The notes under the pieces: generated by a model | The model's database searches: none | Told to the model about the DNA's origin: nothing | Seen by the model: the letters and a program-made list of their open reading frames with translations, nothing else | Assembly (NCBI RefSeq): GCF_026342035.1 | Contig: NZ_JAPENM010000012.1 | Location: 93,755-157,754 of the forward strand | DNA length: 64,000 nt | DNA from: Aldersonia sp. NBC_00410 | GTDB lineage: Bacteria; Actinomycetota; Actinomycetes; Mycobacteriales; Mycobacteriaceae | Direction: 5' to 3' | Part shown: piece after piece, positions 55,881 to 64,000 of the stretch | How the letters are laid out: each line of letters opens with the position of its first letter | Position numbering within the stretch: the stretch's first letter is position 1 | Position numbers and translations under genes: made by a program

Positions 55881-55902
55881 CGGTCTGTGCTAGCACAGAC
55901 CG
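55881..55902 (+). promoter_or_regulatory. Perfect 22-bp palindrome at the start of the rpsB leader
   Basis: CGGTCTGTGC and GCACAGACCG flank a central TA with no mismatch (strictly, an 11-bp dyad). It begins 7 nt after the -10 box, at or just past the transcription start, so it could be an operator or a 5' hairpin protecting the mRNA. Confidence 0.6.
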
Positions 55903-56046
55903 ACTTCGCGCGCCCGGACCCCGAAGGTGATCTTCGGACCCGGCCGTCTGCTGGTCCCGCTTGCGGGTTCGGACGGTCCACGGGCGCCAGGGCAGCCGTC
56001 ACACGACGCGCTGCGAGAACCGGCAACGAAAGCGAGACACACAGCC

Positions 56047-56967
56047 ATGGCTGTCGTAACCATGAAGCAGCTGCTCGATAGCGGCGCACACTTCGGTCAC
56101 CAGACCCGTCGGTGGAACCCGAAGATGAAGCGGTTCATCTTCACCGACCGCAACGGCATCTACATCATCGACCTGCAGCAGACGCTGACCTACATCGATC
56201 GGGCCTACGAGTTCGTCAAGGAAACGGTTGCCCATGGCGGCACCGTCCTGTTCGTCGGCACCAAGAAGCAGGCGCAGGAGTCCATCGCGGCCGAGGCCAC
56301 CCGGGTCGGGATGCCGTATGTGAACCAGCGCTGGCTCGGCGGCATGCTCACCAACTTCTCCACCGTGCACAAGCGCCTGCAGCGCCTCAAGGAGCTCGAG
56401 GCGATGGAGCAGACCGGTGGCTTCGAGGGTCGCACCAAGAAGGAAATTCTCATGCTCACGCGTGAGATGACCAAGCTGGACCGCACCCTCGGCGGTATCC
56501 GCGACATGGCCAAGGTGCCCTCGGCCATCTGGGTCGTCGACACCAACAAGGAGCACATCGCCGTCGGCGAGGCCCGCAAGCTGAACATCCCGGTCATCGC
56601 GATCCTGGATACGAACTGCGACCCGGACCTGGTCGATTACCCGATCCCGGGCAACGACGACGCGATCCGTTCGGCCGCGCTGCTGACCAAGGTCGTCGCC
56701 TCCGCCGTCGCCGAAGGTGTGCAGGCCCGTGCCGGCCAGAGCACCTCCGACGACAAGCCCGAGGTCGGCGCAGGCGAGCCGCTCGCCGAGTGGGAGCTCG
56801 AGCAGCTCGCACAGGCTTCGCCGGCTGTCGAGGCGGTCACCGAGGCTGCTGCCGAAGCACCCGTCACCGAGGCGCCCGCCGCCGAGGCACCGGCTGCCGA
56901 AGCCCCCGTCACCGAGGCACCGACTGCCGAGGCGCCGGCCGCGGACGCCCCGACTGCCGACGCCTGA
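56047..56967 (+). CDS. rpsB: 30S ribosomal protein S2
   Basis: A 306-residue S2. Signatures are [59 protein letters not shown] and [20 protein letters not shown]. Beyond about residue 245 there is a long Ala/Pro/Glu/Thr tail with repeated TEAPAAEAP units, longer than in E. coli. rpsB-tsf is the usual pair. ATG 56047 begins the family N-terminus; no strong ribosome binding site. Confidence 0.96.
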   Translation: MAVVTMKQLLDSGAHFGHQTRRWNPKMKRFIFTDRNGIYIIDLQQTLTYIDRAYEFVKETVAHGGTVLFVGTKKQAQESIAAEATRVGMPYVNQRWLGGMLTNFSTVHKRLQRLKELEAMEQTGGFEGRTKKEILMLTREMTKLDRTLGGIRDMAKVPSAIWVVDTNKEHIAVGEARKLNIPVIAILDTNCDPDLVDYPIPGNDDAIRSAALLTKVVASAVAEGVQARAGQSTSDDKPEVGAGEPLAEWELEQLAQASPAVEAVTEAAAEAPVTEAPAAEAPAAEAPVTEAPTAEAPAADAPTADA

Positions 56968-57006
56968 TTCTCAGGACCACTTCTTCGTTAAGGAGGCTCG
57001 CCGATA

Positions 57007-57831
57007 ATGGCGAACTACACCGCCGCTGACGTCAAGCGGCTCCGGGAGCTGACCGGCGCCGGAATGATGGACTGCAAGAACGCTCTGGCCGAGACGGATG
57101 GCGACTACGACAAGGCAGTCGAGATCCTGCGCATCAAGGGCGCCAAGGATGTCGGCAAGCGTGCCGAGCGCACCACCGCCGAGGGCCTGGTCGCCGCCAA
57201 GGGTGGCGTGCTGATCGAGATCAACTCCGAGACCGATTTCGTCGCCAAGAACGCCGAGTTTCAGGGTCTCGCCGAGCAGATCGTCACCGCTGCCGCGGAG
57301 GCGAAGCCGGGCGATCTCGAGACGCTCAAGACAGTCAAGCTCGACGCCCAGACCGTCGACGAGGCCGTGCAGGCCCTGTCGGCCAAGATCGGCGAGAAGC
57401 TCGAGCTGCGTCGTGTCGTGGCCTTCGACGGCCCGGTCGCGACGTACCTGCACAAGCGTGCTTCGGACCTGCCGCCGGCCGTCGGCGTGTTGGTCGAGTA
57501 CGAGGGCTCGGGCGACGCTGCTGCCGAGGCGGCACGTGGCGCGGCCATGCAGATCGCGGCGCTGAAGGCGCGCTACGTCACCCGTGACGAGGTGCCCGCC
57601 GACATCGTCGAGAACGAGCGTCGGATCGCCGAGCAGACCGCGAAGGAAGAGGGCAAGCCCGAGCAGGCCCTGCCGAAGATCGTGGAAGGCCGCGTGAACG
57701 GCTTCTTCAAGGACGTCGTGTTGCTCGAGCAGTCGTCGGTCACCGACTCGAAGAAGACCGTGAAGGCGATCCTCGACGAGGCCGGCGCGACCGTGAAGCG
57801 CTTCGCGCGTTTCGAGGTCGGCTCCAACTAG
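57007..57831 (+). CDS. tsf: Elongation factor Ts
   Basis: A 274-residue guanine-nucleotide exchange factor for EF-Tu. It begins [20 protein letters not shown] followed by [20 protein letters not shown], and has the second signature [16 protein letters not shown]. The C-terminal dimerisation/coiled part is present. AAGGAGG precedes the ATG at 57007. A strong terminator follows at 57841. Confidence 0.96.
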   Translation: MANYTAADVKRLRELTGAGMMDCKNALAETDGDYDKAVEILRIKGAKDVGKRAERTTAEGLVAAKGGVLIEINSETDFVAKNAEFQGLAEQIVTAAAEAKPGDLETLKTVKLDAQTVDEAVQALSAKIGEKLELRRVVAFDGPVATYLHKRASDLPPAVGVLVEYEGSGDAAAEAARGAAMQIAALKARYVTRDEVPADIVENERRIAEQTAKEEGKPEQALPKIVEGRVNGFFKDVVLLEQSSVTDSKKTVKAILDEAGATVKRFARFEVGSN

Positions 57832-57840
57832 GCAACACCT

Positions 57841-57876
57841 CAGCGGCCCCGCATCCGAACGGATGCGGGGCCGCTG
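57841..57876 (+). terminator. Strong terminator after tsf
   Basis: CAGCGGCCCCGCATCC (57841-57856) pairs perfectly with GGATGCGGGGCCGCTG (57861-57876) over a GAAC loop, a 16-bp stem. It is followed by TCGTTG rather than a long U-tract. Confidence 0.85.
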
Positions 57877-57994
57877 TCGTTGCCTGGGCGACCGAAGCCA
57901 CCCAAACCCACACCGAACCGCCAACCCCGCCCATCAGGTCAGTTGCGATGAGGCAGGATGGTACGCGCTGTAGTGGGGCCGACGAAGGAGACCG

Positions 57995-58723
57995 ATGACC
58001 GACCCGGCGACCGAACGACATGGCTACAAGCGGGTGTTGCTCAAGCTAGGCGGAGAGATGTTCGGCGGCGGCACCGTCGGCCTCGACCCCGATGTGGTGA
58101 CCACGGTGGCCGAGCAGATCGCCGAGGTGGTGCGTTCGGGTGTCCAGGTGGCCGTGGTGATCGGCGGCGGCAACTTCTTCCGTGGTGCCGAGTTGCAGCA
58201 GCGCGGTATGGAGCGGGCCCGCTCCGATTACATGGGCATGCTGGGCACCGTGATGAACAGCCTTGCTCTGCAGGACTTCCTGGAGAAACAGGGCGTACAG
58301 ACTCGCGTGCAGACCGCGATCACGATGGGCCAGGTCGCCGAGCCGTACCTGCCATTGCGGGCCCGCCGGCATCTGGAGAAAGGCCGGGTGGTCATCTTCG
58401 GCGCCGGCATGGGCATGCCCTACTTCTCCACCGACACCACCGCGGCCCAGCGGGCACTCGAGATCGGTGCCGAGGTGGTGCTGATGGCCAAGGCGGTCGA
58501 CGGTGTCTACACCGCCGACCCAGTGCATCATCCCGACGCCACCATGTTCACCGAGATCACGCACCGCGAAGTGATCGAACGCAGCCTCAAGGTCGCCGAC
58601 GCGACCGCATTCAGCCTTTGCATGGACAACCGGATGCCGATGTTGGTGTTCAATCTCCTGACGAAGGGAAATATCGCCCGCGCGGTATCCGGTGAGAAGA
58701 TCGGAACACTGGTCAAGTCCTGA
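57995..58723 (+). CDS. pyrH: UMP kinase
   Basis: A 242-residue amino-acid-kinase-fold enzyme that makes UDP. It begins [20 protein letters not shown], then [37 protein letters not shown], and [24 protein letters not shown] with the catalytic loop Asp and Thr. GAAGGAGA precedes the ATG at 57995. In mycobacteria several other genes separate tsf and pyrH; here only 163 nt do, including the terminator. Confidence 0.96.
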   Translation: MTDPATERHGYKRVLLKLGGEMFGGGTVGLDPDVVTTVAEQIAEVVRSGVQVAVVIGGGNFFRGAELQQRGMERARSDYMGMLGTVMNSLALQDFLEKQGVQTRVQTAITMGQVAEPYLPLRARRHLEKGRVVIFGAGMGMPYFSTDTTAAQRALEIGAEVVLMAKAVDGVYTADPVHHPDATMFTEITHREVIERSLKVADATAFSLCMDNRMPMLVFNLLTKGNIARAVSGEKIGTLVKS

Positions 58724-58813
58724 CCGGGTACGCGTTCGTGGCGCCCGATGCTGTCCGGGTTGGCACGAGCCAACAAAGACGATGTGCGCAGCGAAGACGA
58801 TGGAGGAACAGCC

Positions 58814-59371
58814 GTGATTGATGAAGCGCTCTTCGATGCCGAGGAGAAGATGGAGAAGGCCGTCTCGGTAGCGAAGGACGATCTGGGTTCGATCCGGACC
58901 GGACGCGCGAATCCGGGCATGTTCTCGCGGATCGTCATCGACTACTACGGCGCCCCGACCCCGATCACCCAGATGTCGAGCATTGCCGTGCCCGAGGCGC
59001 GGATGGTGGTGATCAAGCCCTACGAGCCGTCCCAGCTCGGCCCTATCGAGACTGCGATCCGCAATTCGGATCTCGGCGTGAATCCCACCAACGACGGCAA
59101 TCTGATCCGTATCTCGATCCCGCAGCTCACCGAGGAGCGCCGCCGCGAGATGGTCAAGCAGGCCAAGGCGAAGGGCGAGGACGCCAAGGTCTCGGTGCGC
59201 AACGTCCGGCGCAAGGCCATGGAAGAGCTGAGCCGGATCCAGAAGGACGGCGAGGCCGGCGAGGACGACGTGGTGCGTGCCGAGAAGGAACTCGAGCAAA
59301 CCACCGCGAAATACGTTCATCAGATAGACGAGCTGGTCAAGCACAAGGAAGCCGAACTGCTCGAGGTGTGA
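58814..59371 (+). CDS. frr: Ribosome recycling factor
   Basis: A 185-residue RRF, exactly the usual length. Visible blocks are [60 protein letters not shown] and [23 protein letters not shown] 58814 was chosen because GGAGGA ends 6 nt before it and it gives the family length; an in-frame ATG at 58748 would add 22 unrelated residues. Likely co-transcribed with pyrH (90 nt gap). Confidence 0.95.
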   Translation: MIDEALFDAEEKMEKAVSVAKDDLGSIRTGRANPGMFSRIVIDYYGAPTPITQMSSIAVPEARMVVIKPYEPSQLGPIETAIRNSDLGVNPTNDGNLIRISIPQLTEERRREMVKQAKAKGEDAKVSVRNVRRKAMEELSRIQKDGEAGEDDVVRAEKELEQTTAKYVHQIDELVKHKEAELLEV

Positions 59372-59425
59372 CAAACGTGGGTATGTGGATTGCAGGTGGC
59401 GGGGGATAGGACGGGCTGAGCAAAC

Positions 59426-60433
59426 GTGACGGGGAGTGTGATTGTGCCGAGTCAGCAGGGAACGCCGAAGGACGCCGTTCCCGACGCCGCGGAACCGGAT
59501 GCGGTGACGCCGGCGCGGGAGGCGGATTCGGCAGGTCCCGCTGTGCAGGATTCTGCGGCAACGCGGGACGAAACGCCCGCGCCGCCGCCGGCACCCGCCG
59601 CTCCAGGTGCCAAGACTTCGCGGGCCGGCCGGGATCTGCCCGCCGCCCTGGCGGTCGGCCTCGGCCTCGGTGTCGGGTGCATCCTGCTCCTCGTTTTCGC
59701 GCCCAAGGTGTTCCTCGGAGTGATCGCCGCGGCGATGGCGGTGGCGACGTGGGAGGTCACCAAACGGCTCATCGAGGCGGACGTCCTGGTGCCCCGCATT
59801 CCGATGCTGCTCGGCGGGCAGGCGATCATGTGGTTGGCGTGGCCGTGGGGACCCGAAGGGGTCGTCGGTGCGTTCGGCGTCACGACGGTCGTGATCATGG
59901 TGTGGCGGCTGTTGGGTCACGGTGCCGGCACTGCGCCGCGCAACTTCCTGCGAGACACCGCCGTCGGGATCTTCGTGCTCGCCTGGATTCCCTTGTTCGC
60001 GGCATTCGGCATCCTCACGCTGCTCGCCGACGACGGCAACCTGCGGATTCTGGTGTTCATGATCTGCGTGGTGTGCTCCGATGTCGGCGGTTACACGGCC
60101 GGTGTGCTGTTCGGTAAGCACCCGATGGTGCCGGCGATCAGCCCGAAGAAATCCTGGGAGGGCTTCGCCGGGTCTTTGCTGTTCTGCGTGGTCGGCGCCG
60201 TATTGACCACGATCCTGATCTTGGACGGCGACCCGGCGGTGGGCATCGTGCTCGGCGTCGCGCTCGTGCTGGCGGCCACGCTCGGCGACCTCATCGAATC
60301 GCAGGTCAAACGAGACCTGCAGATCAAAGACATGGGCACCCTGCTTCCCGGGCACGGTGGAATCATGGATCGGTTGGACTCGCTGCTGCCCGCTGCGGTG
60401 GTGTCCTGGCTGGTGTTCACCACTCTGCTGTGA
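59426..60433 (+). CDS. cdsA: Phosphatidate cytidylyltransferase
   Basis: A 335-residue membrane enzyme that makes CDP-diacylglycerol for phospholipids. A disordered Ala/Pro/Glu tail of about 70 residues precedes six to eight helices. The family signature is complete near the end: DLIESQVKRDLQIKDMGTLL followed by PGHGGIMDRLDS. GPAISPKKSWEGF-type motif is present (VPAISPKKSWEGFAGS). GTG at 59426; inner starts are possible because the tail is not conserved. The stop overlaps the methyltransferase start (GTGA). Confidence 0.94.
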   Translation: MTGSVIVPSQQGTPKDAVPDAAEPDAVTPAREADSAGPAVQDSAATRDETPAPPPAPAAPGAKTSRAGRDLPAALAVGLGLGVGCILLLVFAPKVFLGVIAAAMAVATWEVTKRLIEADVLVPRIPMLLGGQAIMWLAWPWGPEGVVGAFGVTTVVIMVWRLLGHGAGTAPRNFLRDTAVGIFVLAWIPLFAAFGILTLLADDGNLRILVFMICVVCSDVGGYTAGVLFGKHPMVPAISPKKSWEGFAGSLLFCVVGAVLTTILILDGDPAVGIVLGVALVLAATLGDLIESQVKRDLQIKDMGTLLPGHGGIMDRLDSLLPAAVVSWLVFTTLL

Positions 60434-61170
60434 AAGTCCGCGCGCGCACTGCCATACGGCCGAGCCCGAACATTTGGCACTGGCCGAAGATCTACGAGAT
60501 GGAGAACCGCGCGCAGGACCGCGACGGCGCGGTGCTCGCGACGATCCGCGAACTGTGCGACTGGGCCGGCCGCGACGTCGTGGATGTGGGCTGCGGGAGC
60601 GGGTTTCACCTGCCGCAGTTCGCGCAGACCGCGCGTTCCGTCACGGGCGTGGAGCCCCACCCGCCGTTGACCCGGGCTGCCGCGCACCGGGTGCGCGACC
60701 TCCCGACGGTGCAGGTTCTGCGTGGTGCCGGGGAGCGGCTGCCGCTACCCGATGCCGCGGCGGACCTGGTGCACGCGCGGACCGCGTATTTCTTCGGCCC
60801 CGGCTGTGAACCGGGTATCGCCGAGGCCATGCGGGTGCTGCGACCGGGTGGCGCGTTGGTCGTCGTCGACCTGGACGCCACTGAAGCGCCGTACGGGCGC
60901 TGGATGTGCGCGGACCTGCCGCACTACGACGCGCGCCGGGCCGAACGCTTCTTCGCCGATGCCGGTTTCGGGCTGCGCCGCGTGGACACCAAGTGGGTCT
61001 TTCCGGACCGGGCCGCGTTGCGCGCGGTGCTCGGTATCGAGTTCGGGCCGGTGGTGGCCGAGCGCGCATTCGCCGAGACCGCCGGGGTCGTGCTCGACGT
61101 GCGCTATCGCGTGCACACGCTGGTCAAGCCTTTCGGGCTGACGCCTGCGGCCGCTTGGCGACCTTCCTGA
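60430..61170 (+). CDS. Class I SAM-dependent methyltransferase
   Basis: A 246-residue methyltransferase with motif I DVVDVGCGSGFHLPQFA, then SVTGVEPHPPLTRAA, GAGERLPLPDAAADLVHART and VLRPGGALVVVDLD. It starts with RTAIRPSPNIWHWPKIYE. The substrate is unknown; position after cdsA hints at a lipid. GTG overlaps the cdsA stop by 4 nt. The 3' end overlaps the opposing LapA-type gene by 47 nt. Confidence 0.88.
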   Translation: MKVRARTAIRPSPNIWHWPKIYEMENRAQDRDGAVLATIRELCDWAGRDVVDVGCGSGFHLPQFAQTARSVTGVEPHPPLTRAAAHRVRDLPTVQVLRGAGERLPLPDAAADLVHARTAYFFGPGCEPGIAEAMRVLRPGGALVVVDLDATEAPYGRWMCADLPHYDARRAERFFADAGFGLRRVDTKWVFPDRAALRAVLGIEFGPVVAERAFAETAGVVLDVRYRVHTLVKPFGLTPAAAWRPS

Positions 61171-61489
61171 TCTGCATGATCCGCCATCCGCCGACGATCG
61201 CCATGATCACGGCGCCGGCGATCGCGGCCAGCAGGATGCCGACACCGAGCGGCAGGCTGAACTCCCAGAACAGCAGGCTGACCGTGGTGCTCTCCAGGTT
61301 CTGCAGGATGAAGATCAGCAGCAGCACCATGACGACGATGCCGACGATCAGCGCGATCCAGGCGGCGCTCACCCGGGTGCGCTTGATCTTGCGAATCGGG
61401 GGTGCCGTCGCGCTCGGCGAGCCCGGTTGGGGCGGTGTCGTGCTCGGTGCGGACCCGGGCTGCGCGGTGGGATCGGAATTGGTCGCCAT
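61124..61489 (-). CDS. LapA-domain (DUF1049) membrane protein
   Basis: A 121-residue protein with a Pro/Ser/Thr-rich start, a basic stretch ([13 protein letters not shown]), and two helices: [20 protein letters not shown] and [20 protein letters not shown] separated by [14 protein letters not shown]. That FxxxN...V-S-F-W-pattern is typical of LapA/YciS-like proteins. ATG at 61489 chosen over an upstream in-frame ATG at 61519. Divergent from rlmN. Confidence 0.82.
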   Translation of the reverse strand: MATNSDPTAQPGSAPSTTPPQPGSPSATAPPIRKIKRTRVSAAWIALIVGIVVMVLLLIFILQNLESTTVSLLFWEFSLPLGVGILLAAIAGAVIMAIVGGWRIMQIRKVAKRPQASARKA

Positions 61490-61581
61490 GCTCGATGCAT
61501 ACCCCGTGGGCGGGATCACTGCACCCGGTTCGGGTCACAAATTCGCATGTCGCGGCGCTCGGGTGGGACACTGGGGACACT

Positions 61582-62694
61582 ATGTCTGTCTCCCTCCCGC
61601 TCGTCTTCGATGCGCCGCGCCGCGGAATGCCGTCTCGCCATCTCGCCGATCTCGACGCCGACGGCCGTCGTGCCGCGGTAGCCGAGCTCGGTCTGCCCGC
61701 CTTCCGGGCCGATCAGTTGGCCCGGCACTATTACGGCCGGCTCGAGGCGGATCCGGAGAAGATGACCGACCTGCCTGCTGCGGTACGGGCGAAGATCGCC
61801 GAGGCGCTGTTCCCACCGCTGCTCACGCCGTTGCGGCATGTGGCCTGCGACGACGGCACTACCCGCAAGACGCTGTGGCGCGCGAACGACGGCACCCTGC
61901 TGGAAAGCGTGCTCATGCGTTACCCGGATCGGGCGACGCTGTGCATTTCCAGCCAGGCCGGCTGCGGGATGGCGTGCCCGTTCTGTGCGACCGGCCAGGG
62001 CGGGCTGAATCGCAATTTGTCGACCGCGGAGATCGTCGACCAGGTCCGGTCCGCGGCCGCCGCCATGCGTGACGGCGAAGTCGCCGGCGGGGCGGGCAGG
62101 CTGTCGAACATCGTCTTCATGGGCATGGGCGAGCCGCTCGCGAACTACAAACGCGTGGTCGCCGCGGTACGCCGGATTACCTCGCCCGCGCCGGATGGCC
62201 TCGGGATTTCGCAGCGGTCGGTGGTGGTCTCCACCGTTGGTCTTGCGCCCGCCATTCGCCGGCTCGCCGACGAGGGCTTGTCGGTGACGCTCGCGGTGTC
62301 GTTGCATACCCCCGATGACGAGTTGCGCGACACGCTCGTTCCGGTGAACAACCGGTGGCCGCTCGCGGAGGTGCTCGACGCGGCGCGGTACTACGCCGAC
62401 CGCACCGGACGTCGCGTCTCGATCGAGTACGCGCTGATCAGGGATGTGAACGATCAGCCGTGGCGCGCCGATCTGCTCGGCAAGAAGCTGCGCAAGGCGC
62501 TCGGTTCGCTGGTGCACGTGAACGTCATCCCGCTCAATCCGACACCGGGCAGCGAATGGGATGCCAGCCCGAAGCCGGCCGAACGCGAATTCGTCCGCCG
62601 CGTCAACGAGCAGGGTGTGACGTGCACCGTGCGCGACACCCGTGGTCGCGAGATCGCGGCAGCGTGTGGTCAGCTCGCAGCCGAAGAGAAGTAG
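61582..62694 (+). CDS. rlmN: Dual-specificity 23S rRNA/tRNA adenine-C2 methyltransferase RlmN
   Basis: A 370-residue radical-SAM enzyme that methylates A2503 of 23S rRNA and A37 of some tRNAs. The iron-sulfur cluster ligands are C128-x3-C132-x2-C135 in [13 protein letters not shown]. The methyl-carrying Cys is in the C-terminal region [20 protein letters not shown]. Other blocks are [17 protein letters not shown] and [23 protein letters not shown] at 61582. Confidence 0.95.
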   Translation: MSVSLPLVFDAPRRGMPSRHLADLDADGRRAAVAELGLPAFRADQLARHYYGRLEADPEKMTDLPAAVRAKIAEALFPPLLTPLRHVACDDGTTRKTLWRANDGTLLESVLMRYPDRATLCISSQAGCGMACPFCATGQGGLNRNLSTAEIVDQVRSAAAAMRDGEVAGGAGRLSNIVFMGMGEPLANYKRVVAAVRRITSPAPDGLGISQRSVVVSTVGLAPAIRRLADEGLSVTLAVSLHTPDDELRDTLVPVNNRWPLAEVLDAARYYADRTGRRVSIEYALIRDVNDQPWRADLLGKKLRKALGSLVHVNVIPLNPTPGSEWDASPKPAEREFVRRVNEQGVTCTVRDTRGREIAAACGQLAAEEK

Positions 62695-62727
62695 CTCGCG
62701 GCGGGCGCGCGCGGCGCGTCGGTGGCG

Positions 62728-62997
62728 CTATCGCGGGTGGCGGCTCAGGTACGAATCGCGCAGCAGGATGCCGACGATGATCGCGGCGAAGCCGATCAGG
62801 AAGATGTCTTCGACATGTCCGTGATGGTTGCCGATGTTCATCAGCACAAGGATGACCGCAACGGTCCAGCCCGCGACGCGGAATGTCTTGCGGGACTCGC
62901 CACTCCAGCCCCAGGCGGCGGAGGGAACTTCGGCGGTGTCCACGTTGGCGACGACGACGGGGTCGTAATGCGCGGGATCCAACTCCGTACCGGCCAC
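62728..62997 (-). CDS. DUF2631 membrane protein
   Basis: An 89-residue protein with a soluble N-terminus ([20 protein letters not shown]), a basic turn (SGESRKTF), and two helices ([20 protein letters not shown] and [15 protein letters not shown]). The HH between the helices and the VEDIF loop are typical of DUF2631, which is found in mycolata near dxr. GTG start at 62997 with GAGGAG upstream. Function unknown. Confidence 0.86.
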   Translation of the reverse strand: MAGTELDPAHYDPVVVANVDTAEVPSAAWGWSGESRKTFRVAGWTVAVILVLMNIGNHHGHVEDIFLIGFAAIIVGILLRDSYLSRHPR

Positions 62998-63096
62998 GAT
63001 CGCTCCTCATGTTCGAGAACTCCGAAGGATGTCGGGTCTTATCGTGGCATACGACCGGCCGTCGTACACCAGCAGGGCACACCCCGGACAGGGGCG

Positions 63097-63116
63097 GATC
63101 GCTGCGCGCAGCGATC
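63097..63116. promoter_or_regulatory. Perfect 20-bp palindrome upstream of dxr
   Basis: GATCGCTGCG followed by CGCAGCGATC, no mismatch. It ends 8 nt before the dxr ATG (63124) and 4 nt before the possible GACAAT -10 box, so it could be an operator or a 5' hairpin. Confidence 0.55.
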
Positions 63117-63123
63117 GGCGACA

Positions 63124-64000
63124 ATGAAGGACGTGTCAGACAAACTGCGCGTCCTGCTGCTCGGCAGCACCGGCTCCATCGGCACCCAGGCGCTCGACGT
63201 GATCGGTGCCAATCCGGACCGGTTCGAGGTGGTCGGTCTCGCCGCGGGTGGCGGTAAAACCGAGCTGCTGGCACAACAGGTCGCGGCCACCGGTGTCCGG
63301 CACGTGGCGGTGGCCGACCCGGTCGCGGCCACGCGACTGAACGACCCGTCGGTGCTGTCCGGCGACGGTGCGGTCACCGAACTCGTCCGCCGTTGCGAGG
63401 CCGATGTCGTGCTGAACGCGCTCGTCGGTTCGCTCGGCCTCGAACCCACCCTCGCCGCGCTCGAGTCCGGCGCCCGGTTGGCGCTGGCCAACAAGGAGTC
63501 GTTGGTCGCCGGCGGGTCACTGGTCACCCGAGTCGCCGCGCCCGGCCAGATCGTGCCGGTCGATTCCGAGCACTCCGCGCTGGCGCAATGCCTGCGGGGC
63601 GGGCGCGCCGACGAGGTCGCGAAGTTGGTGCTGACCGCCTCGGGTGGTCCGTTCCGGGGGGCGCGTGCGCGGGATCTCGAGGACGTGACACCCGAACAGG
63701 CCTACGCGCACCCGACCTGGTCGATGGGGCCGATGAACACCCTCAACTCGGCGACCTTGGTGAACAAGGGGCTCGAGCTGATCGAGACACACCTGCTGTT
63801 CGGGATCGACTACGACCGCATCGAGGTGACGGTGCATCCGCAGTCGATCGTGCACTCCATGGTGACCTTCACCGACGGTTCCACGCTTGCGCAGGCGAGT
63901 CCGCCGGATATGCGGCTGCCGATAGCGCTTGCGCTCGGCTGGCCCGACCGGGTGCCGGGAGCCGCCGCGGCGTGCGATTTCAGCAAGGCCTCGACCTGGG
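63124..64000 (+). CDS. dxr: 1-deoxy-D-xylulose 5-phosphate reductoisomerase, 5' part
   Basis: The first 292 codons of the MEP-pathway enzyme that makes methylerythritol phosphate for isoprenoids. NADPH binding is [20 protein letters not shown]; then [28 protein letters not shown] with metal and substrate ligands, [20 protein letters not shown] and [20 protein letters not shown]. The gene is cut by the window end. Start is ATG 63124 or GTG 63133; GACAAT at 63120-63125 lies 7 nt before the GTG, which would suit a leaderless start there. Confidence 0.94.
   Translation, partial: MKDVSDKLRVLLLGSTGSIGTQALDVIGANPDRFEVVGLAAGGGKTELLAQQVAATGVRHVAVADPVAATRLNDPSVLSGDGAVTELVRRCEADVVLNALVGSLGLEPTLAALESGARLALANKESLVAGGSLVTRVAAPGQIVPVDSEHSALAQCLRGGRADEVAKLVLTASGGPFRGARARDLEDVTPEQAYAHPTWSMGPMNTLNSATLVNKGLELIETHLLFGIDYDRIEVTVHPQSIVHSMVTFTDGSTLAQASPPDMRLPIALALGWPDRVPGAAAACDFSKASTW

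Noticed and set aside
58748..58813. Upstream ATG as the frr start
   Set aside because: It adds 22 residues unlike any RRF, while GTG 58814 has GGAGGA and gives exactly 185 residues.
58046..60355. 769-codon minus-strand open frame
   Set aside because: It is antisense to pyrH, frr and cdsA, is rich in His/Arg/Asp, and shows no domain or ribosome binding site.

Overview
The window is high-GC actinobacterial DNA with frequent GTG starts. Its gene order follows the mycobacterial chromosome block coaD - sepIVA - rnc - mutM - smc - ftsY - amt/glnB/glnD - ffh - rpsP/rimM/trmD - rplS - lepB - rnhB - yraN/comM/dprA - xerC - rpsB/tsf - pyrH/frr/cdsA - rlmN - dxr, as remembered from the M. tuberculosis Rv2927c to Rv2870c region. 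Together with the proteins seen, this points to a mycolic-acid actinomycete, most probably Nocardia. That assignment is inference, since no database search was possible.

Layout. 1-5.9 kb: coaD end, sepIVA, DUF177, rpmF, rnc, mutM, a RibD-type reductase, a PHP phosphoesterase and an OsmC peroxidase. 5.9-9.8 kb: an accessory membrane operon (YgiB/YjfM-like protein, GspS-like ATP-grasp ligase, DUF350 protein) and a convergent APC permease. 9.8-24 kb: acyP, smc, DUF2237, ftsY, two genes of unknown function, a single-domain globin, then the nitrogen block amt-glnB-glnD behind a GlnR-like site, and ffh. 24-35.7 kb: accessory metabolism. This part holds an amidohydrolase, an LLM-class oxidoreductase, a Baeyer-Villiger-type monooxygenase with a diiron partner facing a MerR regulator, and a CitAB-type two-component system facing a tctCBA tricarboxylate transporter with a UspA gene. 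35.7-43.6 kb: translation and secretion housekeeping (rpsP-khpA-rimM-trmD, tex, rplS, lepB, rnhB, DUF2469). 43.6-46.6 kb: DUF427, amidohydrolase, thioesterase. 46.7-50.3 kb: a truncated DnaA-like AAA+ protein followed by yraN-comM-dprA. 50.4-55.8 kb: a YnfA-type membrane protein, an HTH/Clp_N regulator with a striking operator, xerC, yqeY, an M23-like protein, two DUF202 proteins and a siderophore-interacting flavoprotein. 55.8-64 kb: rpsB-tsf, pyrH-frr-cdsA, a methyltransferase, rlmN and the start of dxr.

Most interesting points. (1) A 170-residue DnaA paralogue keeps only the AAA+ core and has a perfect DnaA box in its own last codons. (2) Four 7-bp half-sites separated by exactly 7 nt each lie across a leaderless promoter that drives an HTH + Clp_N protein. 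(3) rpsP and rplS share almost the same promoter architecture and a 12-nt leader element. (4) A three-gene envelope operon resembles E. coli ygiB-ygiC / yjfL-yjfM-yjfC. (5) A nested double palindrome separates smc from DUF2237, and a related dispersed palindromic repeat occurs twice. (6) Many genes carry a TANNNT hexamer 6-8 nt before the start codon, which fits leaderless transcripts.

There is no intergenic stretch over 300 bp. I saw no tRNA, rRNA, insertion sequence, prophage or CRISPR array.
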